From the NCBI RefSeq assembly GCF_019091135.1, contig NZ_JAGXJW010000008.1:66571-130570 (forward strand): 64,000 nt of DNA, read 5' to 3'. Below the pieces are notes generated by a model. The model was not told where the DNA came from and did no database searches. It saw only the letters and a list, made by a program, of their open reading frames with translations. How positions within the stretch are numbered: position 1 is the first letter of the stretch; each line of letters begins with the position of its first letter. This document shows positions 35,138-43,919 of this stretch, piece by piece. Both the position numbers and the translations under genes were made by a program. Origin of the DNA: Cohnella sp. GbtcB17. GTDB lineage: Bacteria; Bacillota; Bacilli; Paenibacillales; Paenibacillaceae.

Positions 35138-36052
35138 TTAGAACAACCTCGAGTCTTTGTCGATTTTGCGAATGAGCGCATTAAACGAAACGACGGCAAT
35201 GAGTCCCATGACGGATTGATAGAGCACGATCGCCGAGGACATGCTGAAGTCGCCCAGCTGCCGCAGCGCCCGATAGGAATACGTGTCGATGACGTCTGTC
35301 GTCGGAAACAGAATCCCGTTGTCGCCGATAATGCCGTAGATCATGCCAAAGTCTCCGTAGAAGATTCGACCGACGCCCAACAGAATCAGAATGATAATCT
35401 GAGGCTTGAGCAGCGGCAGCGTGATGTACTTCATCTGCTGCAGCCGGGTAGCCCCGTCCAAGCGCGCGCTCTCGTAATAATCGACCGACAAGCCGGCAAT
35501 GGCGGCGAGCAGAATGATCGATAGATAACCCGCACTCTTCCAGATGCGCGTCAAGGTTAGAATGATCGGCCATACCCACGGCGTCTGATACCAATTGAAG
35601 GCTTCCAGACCGAGCTGCTTCAGCAGATGGTTAACCAAGCCATCCGTATTGTTGAACAGGACAAACGTCATATACCCGACGACGACCCACGAGATGAAGT
35701 AGGGCAGGAACACGACAGATTGGACTGTACGTTTAAACCACTTCAGGCGAATCTCATTCAAGAAGATTGCGATGAACAGCGCGAAGATCATCTCGAAGAT
35801 AATGAACAGCACATTCAGATAAAGCGTATTGAACGTCACCTGGATCCAATCCTTGCCGGAGAAGAAGAAGCGGAAGTTGTCCAATCCCGCCCAGTCGCTG
35901 CCCCATATGCCCCGGCTGATCTGGAAGTTTTTGAACGCCAGCAGATGTCCGACCAGGGGGATATAGGAGAAAACGACGAGGAAGACGATCCCCGGTATGG
36001 CCATCGAATACAAGTAACGGTTTCTGACGAAGTCCTTCAACAAACGCTTCAT
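35138..36052 (-). CDS. ABC transporter permease, LplB type, cassette 2
   Basis: 304 residues. ATG 36052 follows GGAGTGA and CGGGAG. About six membrane helices; the EAA-type loop is ESARLDGATRLQQMKYITLP. It is a paralogue of 6637-7548 over its whole length and the first gene of the cassette 2 operon. It is divergent from its likely regulator at 36382. Confidence 0.92.
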   Translation of the reverse strand: MKRLLKDFVRNRYLYSMAIPGIVFLVVFSYIPLVGHLLAFKNFQISRGIWGSDWAGLDNFRFFFSGKDWIQVTFNTLYLNVLFIIFEMIFALFIAIFLNEIRLKWFKRTVQSVVFLPYFISWVVVGYMTFVLFNNTDGLVNHLLKQLGLEAFNWYQTPWVWPIILTLTRIWKSAGYLSIILLAAIAGLSVDYYESARLDGATRLQQMKYITLPLLKPQIIILILLGVGRIFYGDFGMIYGIIGDNGILFPTTDVIDTYSYRALRQLGDFSMSSAIVLYQSVMGLIAVVSFNALIRKIDKDSRLF

Positions 36053-36096
36053 GCTCCCGGTTCACTCCATTTCGTCCGACGCGTGCCGTATCCCGA

Positions 36097-36123
36097 CGAT
36101 GTTCATTATGAACGGCATCGGGT
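36097..36123. promoter_or_regulatory. Palindrome in the divergent region of cassette 2
   Basis: GTTCATTATGAAC (36101-36113) is a perfect 13-base palindrome, flanked by imperfectly paired CCCGA and TCGGG ends. It lies about 50 bases upstream of the permease start, so it could be an operator or a leader hairpin. The rest of the 329-base intergenic region (36053-36381) has only weak promoter-like hexamers and no further structure I could support. No copy of this palindrome was seen upstream of cassette 1. Confidence 0.4.
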
Positions 36124-36381
36124 TGACGGAATAGTCTTCATTCTGTCGCTGCGTGTACTGAGATTGTCATTTTTGCGAGGATAAGCAGCTGCGATCAGGT
36201 CTTTATTCGGGGAGTTATAAAATGAGGACTTCACAGGAAATGCCGCACATGGTTAAGTAGAAGCAAGTATTTGGGCGAAGGTATCCGGCCCTTCGGAGGG
36301 TTATGAATCAGGGGAGCCTGTGGTATGCTGGGGGTGCTCGCAGGCTGGGAGTGATCATTTAACACGAGGTGCTGATTCACG

Positions 36382-38649
36382 ATGATCAAGCTCTTTTTTA
36401 AAAAGACTTATATCCGCACCTTTCTTTTTCTCACCGGCATTCTGATCTGTTCGATCATTCCGTTCGTCTACTTCCTGTCTGCGGAATTCTCAAAATACTC
36501 CATGCTGGAGGTTCGCGGCAATTCGCAGCACGAAGCCGACAATCTGGCTTCAAAGGCCGAGACGATTCTCGGCAACTTGAGAGCTTACGGACTGAGCATG
36601 TACGCCGACCAGAATATCCAGAACTGGTACTTCAATACCCGCAAAGATCCGCTCGTCGACCACGCGGCGCTCGTCGCCCAGTCCAACTTCATGTCGACGG
36701 ATCCTCTGATCAGCCGTTCTTATTTGATTAATCTGAAAGACAGCCTCGTCGTCGATTCCAAAGCCGGGATCGTGCCGTTCCGATCGTTCGCCGACCCGGG
36801 CATGCTGGAGCGGGTGAAGGTCTTCCGCCGTCAATACATGCATTTTTTCAACCATACTTTAAATGGCGCGGACAGTCTTGCGCTGCTGCTGCCGGCAACC
36901 CCCGAGAAGCCTTCGGACTTCTATCTCGTGCTGCTGATCGACAAGTCTCAGCTGTCCAGGCTGCTGTTCGGCGAGACCGTCTCATCGGAGCAGAACATTG
37001 TCGTTCTCGACGAGAACGGCGGCTTGATTCTGGGCAAGCCCGATCCCGGGCTGACCGATCGGCTCTATGAAAAAGCGCGCAATCGGCAGGGGGAGAGCTT
37101 TCAAGTCCGGCTTCCGAAACAGAGATGGTTCGTGAATACGGCCGAACTGTCGTTCGAGAATTGGACGGTATACTATTCGAACGAATATCGTATTTTGACC
37201 CGTCATATCGACTCTTACAAGCGAAATTTGATCGCATATACGCTGCTCCTGCTCGGTATCGTCTCGGCGCTGTTCTTCTGGAGCTCGCGGCGTTCGCTGC
37301 GGCCCTTGATGTTCCTGTCGGAGAAGCTCCGGCGGAAGCTCCCGCTTCCCGATTCCGCCTCCGGCTCAAAGCCGGATATCCAGTGGATCGACGACGGCAT
37401 CGAAGCGCTGCTCACGAACGTGGAACAGCTTCATGCTTCCATGCGAAATCACTCCGAGCTCTTCCGGACGGAGGCCCTCACCCAGTGGGTGCTGCACGGA
37501 ACGCCGGGCATCAAAAACTATGAATACATCCAGCGTCAGACCAGGCTGGCTTCCTGCGATGCCCTGTACTTGGCCGTCATTCGGATCGATGCTTACCCCG
37601 TCTTCTGCGAACGTTACGACTTCCTGTCCCGGAAGCTGATCAAGTACGCCATTCGCAATATCGGCGAAGAAGTGCTCGGCGCCGGCTCCTTCGCGTCCGA
37701 AGGCCTGGACATGGGCGGCGATCATCTCGTGCTGCTCATCGGCGGCCGTAAATCCGACGCGGATTCGCTTCAGACGCTGCTGCAGGAAATACGCGAACAG
37801 ACTATGCGCATCCTGAAAGTCGAGACAACCGCCGCAATCAGCAATGCTTACGATATCGACGCGAATATCCGAACCGTATACGATCATATTTACGAGTTGA
37901 CGATGCTGCGATTCCTTAATGGGGAGAGACGGATCTTTTTGGAGAGCGATTATGAGGCGTTTATGGAAGGCTATCCCGTCGCTTCCGAAGCGCTGGATCC
38001 GGTAGACGTCATCAAGACGATCCGCATCGGCCGTCCAGAGACAGCCGTCGCCCTGCTGCGCCAGCAGATGAAACACATTCAGGAGATGCCGTATCGGGAC
38101 TGCAAGCTGTATCTGACTTACTTTACCTACGATCTGCTCAAGAGCTTCAACAAATCCAGCGTCATCCAGGAGGTCGGGAGCATCCATCATCTGCTCGACC
38201 GGTACGGCACGCTTGCCGAATTCCAGGCTTGGCTGGAATGCATCGTCGTAGGGCTCGCGGCAGAGATCGATGTGCCGAAGTCGCCGACCCGCAAGGAGGA
38301 GATCGTCCAAGAGATCAAGGCGTACGTGGACGACAATCTGCACGACAATCAATTGTCGGTCGAAGGGATCGCCGACAACTTCTCCCTCTCGGCCGGCTAC
38401 ATCCGTCAGCTGTTCAAGGAGATTATGACCGTCTCCTTGGCCGAGTACATGCTGCAGGAACGCGTCGAGCGGGTGAAGGCCAAGCTGATCTCCACCCCGC
38501 TGTCGGTCATGGAGATCGCCGATCAGTGCGGCTTCATGTCCAAGGGACACTTCTTCGCCGCGTTCAAGAAGTATACGGACCTGACGCCAAAGCAGTACCG
38601 GGAGCTCTACGGGAAAACAGGAGGGGAAGGTGCCTCCGCCACGGGGTAG
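36382..38649 (+). CDS. Membrane-anchored AraC/YesN-type regulator of cassette 2
   Basis: 755 residues. ATG 36382 after GAGGTG. Membrane helices at about 11-33 and 280-300 flank an extracellular sensor. The C-terminal 100 residues are an AraC-type DNA-binding domain (LSVEGIADNFSLSAGYIRQLF; MEIADQCGFMSKGHFFAAFKK). It shares layout and many segments with 10900-13185. Divergent orientation from the transporter operon points to direct control by an extracellular cue, probably the transported glycan. Its stop codon is one base from the stop of the convergent Uma2 pseudogene. Confidence 0.92.
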   Translation: MIKLFFKKTYIRTFLFLTGILICSIIPFVYFLSAEFSKYSMLEVRGNSQHEADNLASKAETILGNLRAYGLSMYADQNIQNWYFNTRKDPLVDHAALVAQSNFMSTDPLISRSYLINLKDSLVVDSKAGIVPFRSFADPGMLERVKVFRRQYMHFFNHTLNGADSLALLLPATPEKPSDFYLVLLIDKSQLSRLLFGETVSSEQNIVVLDENGGLILGKPDPGLTDRLYEKARNRQGESFQVRLPKQRWFVNTAELSFENWTVYYSNEYRILTRHIDSYKRNLIAYTLLLLGIVSALFFWSSRRSLRPLMFLSEKLRRKLPLPDSASGSKPDIQWIDDGIEALLTNVEQLHASMRNHSELFRTEALTQWVLHGTPGIKNYEYIQRQTRLASCDALYLAVIRIDAYPVFCERYDFLSRKLIKYAIRNIGEEVLGAGSFASEGLDMGGDHLVLLIGGRKSDADSLQTLLQEIREQTMRILKVETTAAISNAYDIDANIRTVYDHIYELTMLRFLNGERRIFLESDYEAFMEGYPVASEALDPVDVIKTIRIGRPETAVALLRQQMKHIQEMPYRDCKLYLTYFTYDLLKSFNKSSVIQEVGSIHHLLDRYGTLAEFQAWLECIVVGLAAEIDVPKSPTRKEEIVQEIKAYVDDNLHDNQLSVEGIADNFSLSAGYIRQLFKEIMTVSLAEYMLQERVERVKAKLISTPLSVMEIADQCGFMSKGHFFAAFKKYTDLTPKQYRELYGKTGGEGASATG

Positions 38650-38650
38650 G

Positions 38651-39211
38651 TTAAAGCGTACGCCGGAACACTTCCGACAGATGGATGGCAAGGCACGGCA
38701 CCGCCGAGGAGACGATCTCGTCCTCCACCGTCCAGGTCTTGACGAGCCGGTACTCGCCATCCGTCAGCACGAACTGATCGACCAGCCGGTACTCGGGCTC
38801 GACCAGCCAATATTCGGCGACGCCGAACCGCTCGTAGGTCGCCTTCTTAATCGTTTTGTCATTGCGGGCCGTGCTGTCAGACAAGATCTCGACGACCAGG
38901 TCCGGCGCGCCGTAGACGTAGCCGTCCCGGATGATGTCGCTGCGCTCTCTGCTAATATAGAGCAAGTCCGGCTGCAAAATGTTTTCCTTGTCGAAGTGGA
39001 CGTCCATCGGCGCGAGCAGGATCACCCCGTCCTACGCGCAGGAGGCATGGAAGGCCAGGTGAAGTTGTCCGAGCACATCCTGATGCACGAACTTCGGCGA
39101 GGTGAGGAAGTCGTACCGTACGCCGCCGATGATCTCGTAGCGTTCGTCGATAAAATACGTGCCGTGCGTCTCCTTGACCTTGCCGTTGCCTCCGCTTTTC
39201 TTTTCGCTCAT
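38651..39211 (-). pseudogene. Uma2 (DUF820) family nuclease-fold gene interrupted by an in-frame TAG
   Basis: Reading from ATG 39211 (GAGGGGG upstream), the sequence encodes a Uma2-like protein (YEIIGGVRYDFLTSPKFVHQ, then HASCA) up to TAG at 39032-39034. The same frame then continues without a shift through ILLAPMDVHFDKENILQPDL and PDLVVEILSD, the usual C-terminal half. A CAG-to-TAG change would explain it, since Gln-Asp fits the family at this place. Uma2 proteins belong to the PD-(D/E)XK nuclease superfamily and are of uncertain function. Either a pseudogene, a sequencing error or a readthrough product. Confidence 0.85.
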
Positions 39212-39234
39212 TTTGCCATCCCCCTCACGCAGAA

Positions 39235-39279
39235 CACCCCGCAAAGCCCCGCGATCCATCGCGCGCGCTCTGCGGGGTG
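39235..39279 (-). terminator. Strong inverted repeat after the GH4 gene
   Basis: Perfect 9-bp arms CACCCCGCA/TGCGGGGTG enclose GCGAT-CC-ATCGC. It sits between the GH4 stop (39353) and the Uma2 start. There is no T-tract, so termination is likely but not proven. Confidence 0.45.
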
Positions 39280-39352
39280 CTTCCCCGATTATTTTCCCTC
39301 ATTATGGTCGAAAAAGGGCGAAGTTGTCAATCCCCTGCGACGGGGTCCCGCT

Positions 39353-40765
39353 CTACTTCGCCAGCTCGCCGAACCGCGAGAACACTGCCAGCGCCGGATC
39401 GATCGGCACTTCCGCCCGCTGCAAGCCTTCGGGCGTCTCGATCGTCGGCGTCGGCCGCGGCAGGCGCCCTTCGAACTGCGGCAGCCACTGCTGCTGCGCG
39501 GTCAGCATCTCCGTCACCATGTCGCGAATCTCCTTCAGCGTCAGCACCGACGACGTGAGCGGATCGAGCGCGATCGCCTGCACGACCGTCTCCGGGTCAC
39601 CGGACTTGGCCGCCAGCACGGCCAGCCGCTGCACGTTGATGTTGGTCATGTTGAGCGCCGCGCACTGCGGCGGGATGTCGCCGATGACGGTCCGGTGGAT
39701 GCCCGTACGGTCCGCAAATACGGCGCCTTCGGCGCAGCAATCGGCCGGTAGGTTGGAGATCATGCCGTTGTTGCGCAGGTTGCCGCTGAACTTGAACGTT
39801 TTTCCCGTTTCCAACGCCTCGATAATATAAGCGCAATACTCCACGCTCCGGGGCGGCAGGTCGTACGATTCGTCCGCCAGAATGTCCTGGTCCTTGTACT
39901 TCTCGGCGACGTACGCGCACCAAGTATAGTACGCGCCGGATTCGCCGCCGAAGGAGGGCTCGTCGCAGTACAGGTCGAGCGCCTTTTGGTTTTTGCGGAA
40001 CCAAGGTACGTACTCGGACAGATGCCCCGTCGACTCGGTCATGAAGTAGCCGAAGTGGCGGAACACCTCGCCGCGCACCTTCTCGTTGACGTAAAATTCA
40101 GGCTGCTCGAACTTCTCGCGGAGCACGGGGTACAGATCCTCGCCCTTGTGGGAGAGCTTCGTGAACCAGCCCATATGGTTGATGCCGGCGGATACGTAGT
40201 CGATCTCTTCCTTCGGTACGCCGGTATAGCCCGCGATGAGATCGAGCGTCGTCTGCACGCCGTGACACAGGCCGACATATTGAATGTTGGTCTCGCCGAG
40301 CGCCCAACAGATCATGGCCATCGGGTTCACGTAGTTGAGCAGCGTCGCGTTCGGGCACAGCTCCTCCATATCCCGCGCCACGTCCAGAATGACCGGGATG
40401 CTGCGCAGCGCGCGGAATACGCCACCCGGGCCGAGCGTATCGCCGATGCACTGGTCGACGCCGTATTTCATCGGAATCTTGTAGTCCAGCTCGAACGCGG
40501 AGACGCCGCCCACCTGGAACGACGTGATGACATAGCTAGCGCCGGCCAACGCCTCCCTGCGGTCGGTCGTCACGAGCACGCGCGACTTGAGCCCGTTTTT
40601 CTCGATGACCTTGTCGGCGAACGCTTTGACCTGCGAGGTTTTGCCGGTGGAGGGGGCCATCAGCACGAACTCGGTGTCCTCCAGCTCCGGCGTCGCCATA
40701 ATGTCGAGCATAAGCGTCTTGCAGAAAACGATGCTGCCGGCTCCGATGATCGCCACTCTTCTCAT
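39353..40765 (-). CDS. GH4 family glycosidase, likely alpha-glucuronidase/galacturonidase-type
   Basis: 470 residues. ATG 40765. GH4 enzymes use NAD+ and Mn2+ in an oxidation-elimination mechanism. NAD loop is IIGAGSIVF (residues 5-13). The metal motif is CHGV near residue 174, with His in INHMGWF near 200 and NYVNPMAM near 152. In GH4 the CHxx motif correlates with specificity, and the CHG form has been linked to uronide hydrolysis, so a hexuronide substrate is suggested but not certain. It is the third gene of an operon with a Gfo/Idh oxidoreductase (24 bases upstream) and a FG-GAP protein. Confidence 0.88.
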   Translation of the reverse strand: MRRVAIIGAGSIVFCKTLMLDIMATPELEDTEFVLMAPSTGKTSQVKAFADKVIEKNGLKSRVLVTTDRREALAGASYVITSFQVGGVSAFELDYKIPMKYGVDQCIGDTLGPGGVFRALRSIPVILDVARDMEELCPNATLLNYVNPMAMICWALGETNIQYVGLCHGVQTTLDLIAGYTGVPKEEIDYVSAGINHMGWFTKLSHKGEDLYPVLREKFEQPEFYVNEKVRGEVFRHFGYFMTESTGHLSEYVPWFRKNQKALDLYCDEPSFGGESGAYYTWCAYVAEKYKDQDILADESYDLPPRSVEYCAYIIEALETGKTFKFSGNLRNNGMISNLPADCCAEGAVFADRTGIHRTVIGDIPPQCAALNMTNINVQRLAVLAAKSGDPETVVQAIALDPLTSSVLTLKEIRDMVTEMLTAQQQWLPQFEGRLPRPTPTIETPEGLQRAEVPIDPALAVFSRFGELAK

Positions 40766-40789
40766 CGTACGATCCCGTCCTTTCGCGGA

Positions 40790-41839
40790 TTATTGGTACT
40801 GCTGCATGAGGCGGATGTAGTCTCTGGCGAGCTTCAGATCCTCGAGCGCTTCCTTCGACTCGCAAGGTGCCGGCCGTTCGCCCCGCACCGCGGCGATGAA
40901 GTTCATCGCCTGCTTGCGCATGGCGTGCAGGTTGGGCATGACCGGAATCTCGTAGGAAGGCGCGCCGTTGCCGTCTCGCATGATCGTGACCTTGCCGGCC
41001 TGCTGGCGGGCGAGCGGCGGCGGCAGATCGACGCGGACGAAGCCGCGCTCGAAGCAGACGAGCAGGCTCTCATGCCATTCGATCGACGTGTTGTAAGGGG
41101 ACATCTCCAGCGCGACCGTGACGCCGCCGTCGCTCTCGCCGGCCAGCAGCACGCCGCGGCGATCCGCGAACGTGATCTTGTACGGCTCGCGCAGCAGGAA
41201 GCGGATGGCGTTGACCTGATGGATGTAATAGTTGACGAAAGCATCGAGGTGGCGGGTCTGCTCTTCCGTGAAGTAATCCGGGCCCGGCTCCACCGCGACG
41301 TCCGGATACGGTTCGTCCGAATTCAGCGGCGCGTCCGCGCCTCCGATCCAGTCGCCCGGCGGCATCGTCACGCGGACGTACTGCATTTTGCCGTACTCGC
41401 CGCTAGCCTTCCACTGCTCGATGACGGCGCTTGCGTGTTCCATCGCGGGATCAGAGCGCTTGTGGTAGCCAACCATGTGCAGCGTCTTGTATTCGTCCGC
41501 AAGCCGGACCAGCTCCTCGCCGGCTTCGACGGTGAGCGAGATCGGCTTTTCGGTGAACACCGGGATGCCCGCCTTCAGGATGTCGGGGATGAGGTTGATA
41601 TGCGTGCGGTACTGCTGCGGCGCGACGATCGCGTCCACCTTCGCGTCATTCAGCAGCTCCAGATGATTGTTGTACACAGTGGGTACGCCGTAGCGGTCCG
41701 CCACCATACGCGCGAGCCCCGGGCGCACTTCGGCCAACGCCACCACCTCGCACTGGTCGCGCAATACCGCGTAGTTGGACAAGTGGGCCACCTGCCCCAT
41801 GCCGCCGACGCCGACGAATCCGATTTTCAGCTTGCTCAT
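40790..41839 (-). CDS. Gfo/Idh/MocA family oxidoreductase
   Basis: 349 residues from ATG 41839 (AAAGGAGTGA upstream). Rossmann motif IGFVGVGGMGQVAHL at residues 5-19, TEKPIS with catalytic Lys near 95, and the usual beta-sheet C-terminal domain. The reaction is NAD(P)-dependent oxidation or reduction of a sugar or sugar acid. It starts 5 bases after the FG-GAP stop and is followed closely by the GH4 gene, suggesting that its substrate is the monosaccharide released by GH4. Confidence 0.9.
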   Translation of the reverse strand: MSKLKIGFVGVGGMGQVAHLSNYAVLRDQCEVVALAEVRPGLARMVADRYGVPTVYNNHLELLNDAKVDAIVAPQQYRTHINLIPDILKAGIPVFTEKPISLTVEAGEELVRLADEYKTLHMVGYHKRSDPAMEHASAVIEQWKASGEYGKMQYVRVTMPPGDWIGGADAPLNSDEPYPDVAVEPGPDYFTEEQTRHLDAFVNYYIHQVNAIRFLLREPYKITFADRRGVLLAGESDGGVTVALEMSPYNTSIEWHESLLVCFERGFVRVDLPPPLARQQAGKVTIMRDGNGAPSYEIPVMPNLHAMRKQAMNFIAAVRGERPAPCESKEALEDLKLARDYIRLMQQYQ

Positions 41840-41844
41840 CGCGC

Positions 41845-42936
41845 TCACTCCTTTGGTCCCAAATTTTCGAATAAATAAAGGCCTTCCGTGCCCGGCGCCA
41901 CAATGTCGGGGTAGCCGTTGCCGGTAACGTCCTGAATCCACATGTAGATGCCGTTTCCTGAGCCTTCGCCTGCCGGGCCGTAATCGATGACATGTTTCTC
42001 GAAGGCGCCGCCATTGATCTTGAAGTAGTACAGGAACAGCGGATCGTCGAAGCCCGGATCGTTGTCGTGCGCCAGGTACCGCTTGCCGGTGACGAGCTCC
42101 AACTCGCCGTCGAGGTCGAGATCGACGAGCATCAGATCGTGATACTGCGAGGCTGTCGTATCGATGTCGTGGCGGATCCAGCTGCGGGAACCGTCCACCT
42201 CCCGGCGCTGCTCGTACCAGTGCAGGCCGTAGTCATGCGCCTGGCCGACGATCAGATCGCACAGGCCGTCGCCGTTCACGTCGTAGCCGAGCACCGGCAC
42301 GCTGGCGGACCCGAGCGAGAACTCGGGGTGGAACGTCCACGGTCCCGCGAACGGATCCTCCGGCTGCTCCAGCCAGCCGTTCGACAGCACGATGTCCGTG
42401 CGCCCGTTGCCGGTAATGTCCGCAAAGCCCATGCCATGCCCGCTCGGACCTTCAGAGATGACGGTCTTGCTGAACTTCCCCGTCCCCTTGCCGTTCTCGT
42501 CGACGATCAGCTTGTAGAAGGTTTGAGGCGATCCCGGCGTGTTGGGAAAAATCTCGGGTACGCCGCAGCCGTCGATGTCGAAGTAACGAATCGTCTCGAT
42601 CGGCGTGCTGGGGTCGATCTCGATCGTCTCCCATTCCGCGCCGGCGATCCCCGGGTTGCGTCTCCACTTGAGCGCGCCTCCCCACCAGGAGCCCGTCACG
42701 ATATCGATCCGCCCGTCCCCGTCCACGTCCATCGGGAAGTCGGAGAAGTCGTCCCGGTAATGCGCGAAGGTCGCCAACTCGCAAATTTTGTGTTTTTTGA
42801 CGAAGTCGGGGCCCTCGTACCAGTAGCCGCCGCTCACGATATCGAGCGTGCCGTCGCCGTCGACGTCGAAGACGGAGCAGGCTTCGAATGTCTCGTCGCT
42901 CAGCTTCCGCTTGTTGAATTGGATGGGCATGCGCAT
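41845..42936 (-). CDS. FG-GAP/VCBS-repeat beta-propeller protein without signal peptide
   Basis: 363 residues. ATG 42936 (GGAGAGAGGG upstream; ATG 42930 also possible). At least five Ca2+-binding loops of the type DVDGDGTLDIV, DVDGDGRIDIV, DITGNGRTDIV and DVNGDGLCDLI are spaced through the chain, indicating a six- or seven-bladed propeller. No signal peptide or membrane segment is seen, unusual for this fold, which is mostly extracellular. It is the first gene of the operon with Gfo/Idh and GH4 genes, so a sugar-processing or lyase role is possible. Function unknown. Confidence 0.82.
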   Translation of the reverse strand: MRMPIQFNKRKLSDETFEACSVFDVDGDGTLDIVSGGYWYEGPDFVKKHKICELATFAHYRDDFSDFPMDVDGDGRIDIVTGSWWGGALKWRRNPGIAGAEWETIEIDPSTPIETIRYFDIDGCGVPEIFPNTPGSPQTFYKLIVDENGKGTGKFSKTVISEGPSGHGMGFADITGNGRTDIVLSNGWLEQPEDPFAGPWTFHPEFSLGSASVPVLGYDVNGDGLCDLIVGQAHDYGLHWYEQRREVDGSRSWIRHDIDTTASQYHDLMLVDLDLDGELELVTGKRYLAHDNDPGFDDPLFLYYFKINGGAFEKHVIDYGPAGEGSGNGIYMWIQDVTGNGYPDIVAPGTEGLYLFENLGPKE

Positions 42937-42968
42937 GTCCCTCTCTCCGCAAGTCTATGGATTCGTTG

Positions 42969-43022
42969 TGAAAGCGCTGTTGATTGTCTTGTCGCTTATA
43001 ATCTACAATACAGACAGATCAA
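42969..43022 (-). promoter_or_regulatory. Promoter of the FG-GAP/Gfo/GH4 operon with cre-like site
   Basis: On the minus strand TTGATC (43017-43022) and TATAAG (42995-43000) are 16 bases apart. Just downstream lies TGAAAGCGCTGTTG (42969-42982, plus-strand reading), whose first ten bases fit the cre consensus. This position favours CcpA repression. The divergent AraC gene must be transcribed from the same region; a TATAAT (42997-43002) without a good -35 is present for it. Confidence 0.5.
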
Positions 43023-43085
43023 GGGACAATGCGGAGAGTTGCGGGATTTGGCTATTGAAAATTGGGATTCGGAGGAGAAATGATC

Positions 43086-43919
43086 ATGCGGCATTCGATC
43101 GTTGCCGGGACGCCGGAGATTCTGAGCGGGTCGCTTATCTATGGCAGCAAGGACGCGCCCTTCTACTTCCCCCTTCACCAGCACGAGTTGAACGGCGAGA
43201 TCTTCCTGATCACGGAGGGCGAAGGGGAATTTCGCGTGGACGGCAGGCTCTACCGCGCCAAAGCGGGCAGCCTGCTCATGTACAATCGGGGCATCTGGCA
43301 TGAGGAACGATCGATCAGCGACAAGTTTGCCGCTGTCTACGTCGCGTATGCGGGCCTGCAGCTGCAAGGCATGCCGGCCGACTGCCTGTCGAGCGCCGCC
43401 CAGCCGGCCATGCTGGAGCTCGGCGAACACTTTTTGCCGGTGAAGAAGCTGTTCGTCGACATGATCGAGGAATGGAGCAGCCCGCTGCCCGAATCCGCCT
43501 TCATCGCGAACGGACTGCTTCACGCGCTGACGGGCAAGCTCGCGCGCCTGCTGCATTATTCGGAGGCGGACCAAGTGAAAAAGCGCCCGCACAAGGAAAC
43601 CGTTCACCTGGCGAGGCGCTATATGGAGGAAAATTATCCGTTCGACGTGACGCTCGAGTCGCTGGCCAACCTCACCTATACGAATCCGTATCATTTTATC
43701 CACGTGTTCAAGGCGGAGACCGGCATGAGTCCGATCCAGTACTTAATCGGGAACCGCATCGAGGTGGCCAAGCAGTAGCTGGCGTCGACGCGGCTGGCGA
43801 TGGCGGAGATCGCCGAGAAGGTCGGGTACAAGAGCGAGACGTACTTTCAGAACTTGTTCAAAAAGACGACCGGGATGTCGCCGGGGAAGTATCGGTCTGC
43901 GGCGCGCGGCGTCGAGTAG
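43086..43919 (+). pseudogene. AraC family regulator interrupted by an in-frame TAG between its two helix-turn-helix units
   Basis: ATG 43086 follows GGAGGAG. A cupin-type sensing domain (residues 1-140) and the first helix-turn-helix (LESLANLTYTNPYHFIHVFK) read normally, then IEVAK-Gln is followed by TAG at 43776-43778. The frame continues intact through LAMAEIAEKVGYKSETYFQ and TTGMSPGKY to TAG at 43917-43919. The family usually has Leu at the stopped position, so TTG-to-TAG is the simplest change. The truncated product would lack half of its DNA-binding domain. It is divergent from the FG-GAP/Gfo/GH4 operon, its likely former target. Confidence 0.85.

Noticed and set aside
39032-43778. Genome-wide reassignment of TAG as a sense codon
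   Set aside because: TAG ends many intact genes in the window (for example those ending at 2878, 5652, 13344, 20015 and 38649).
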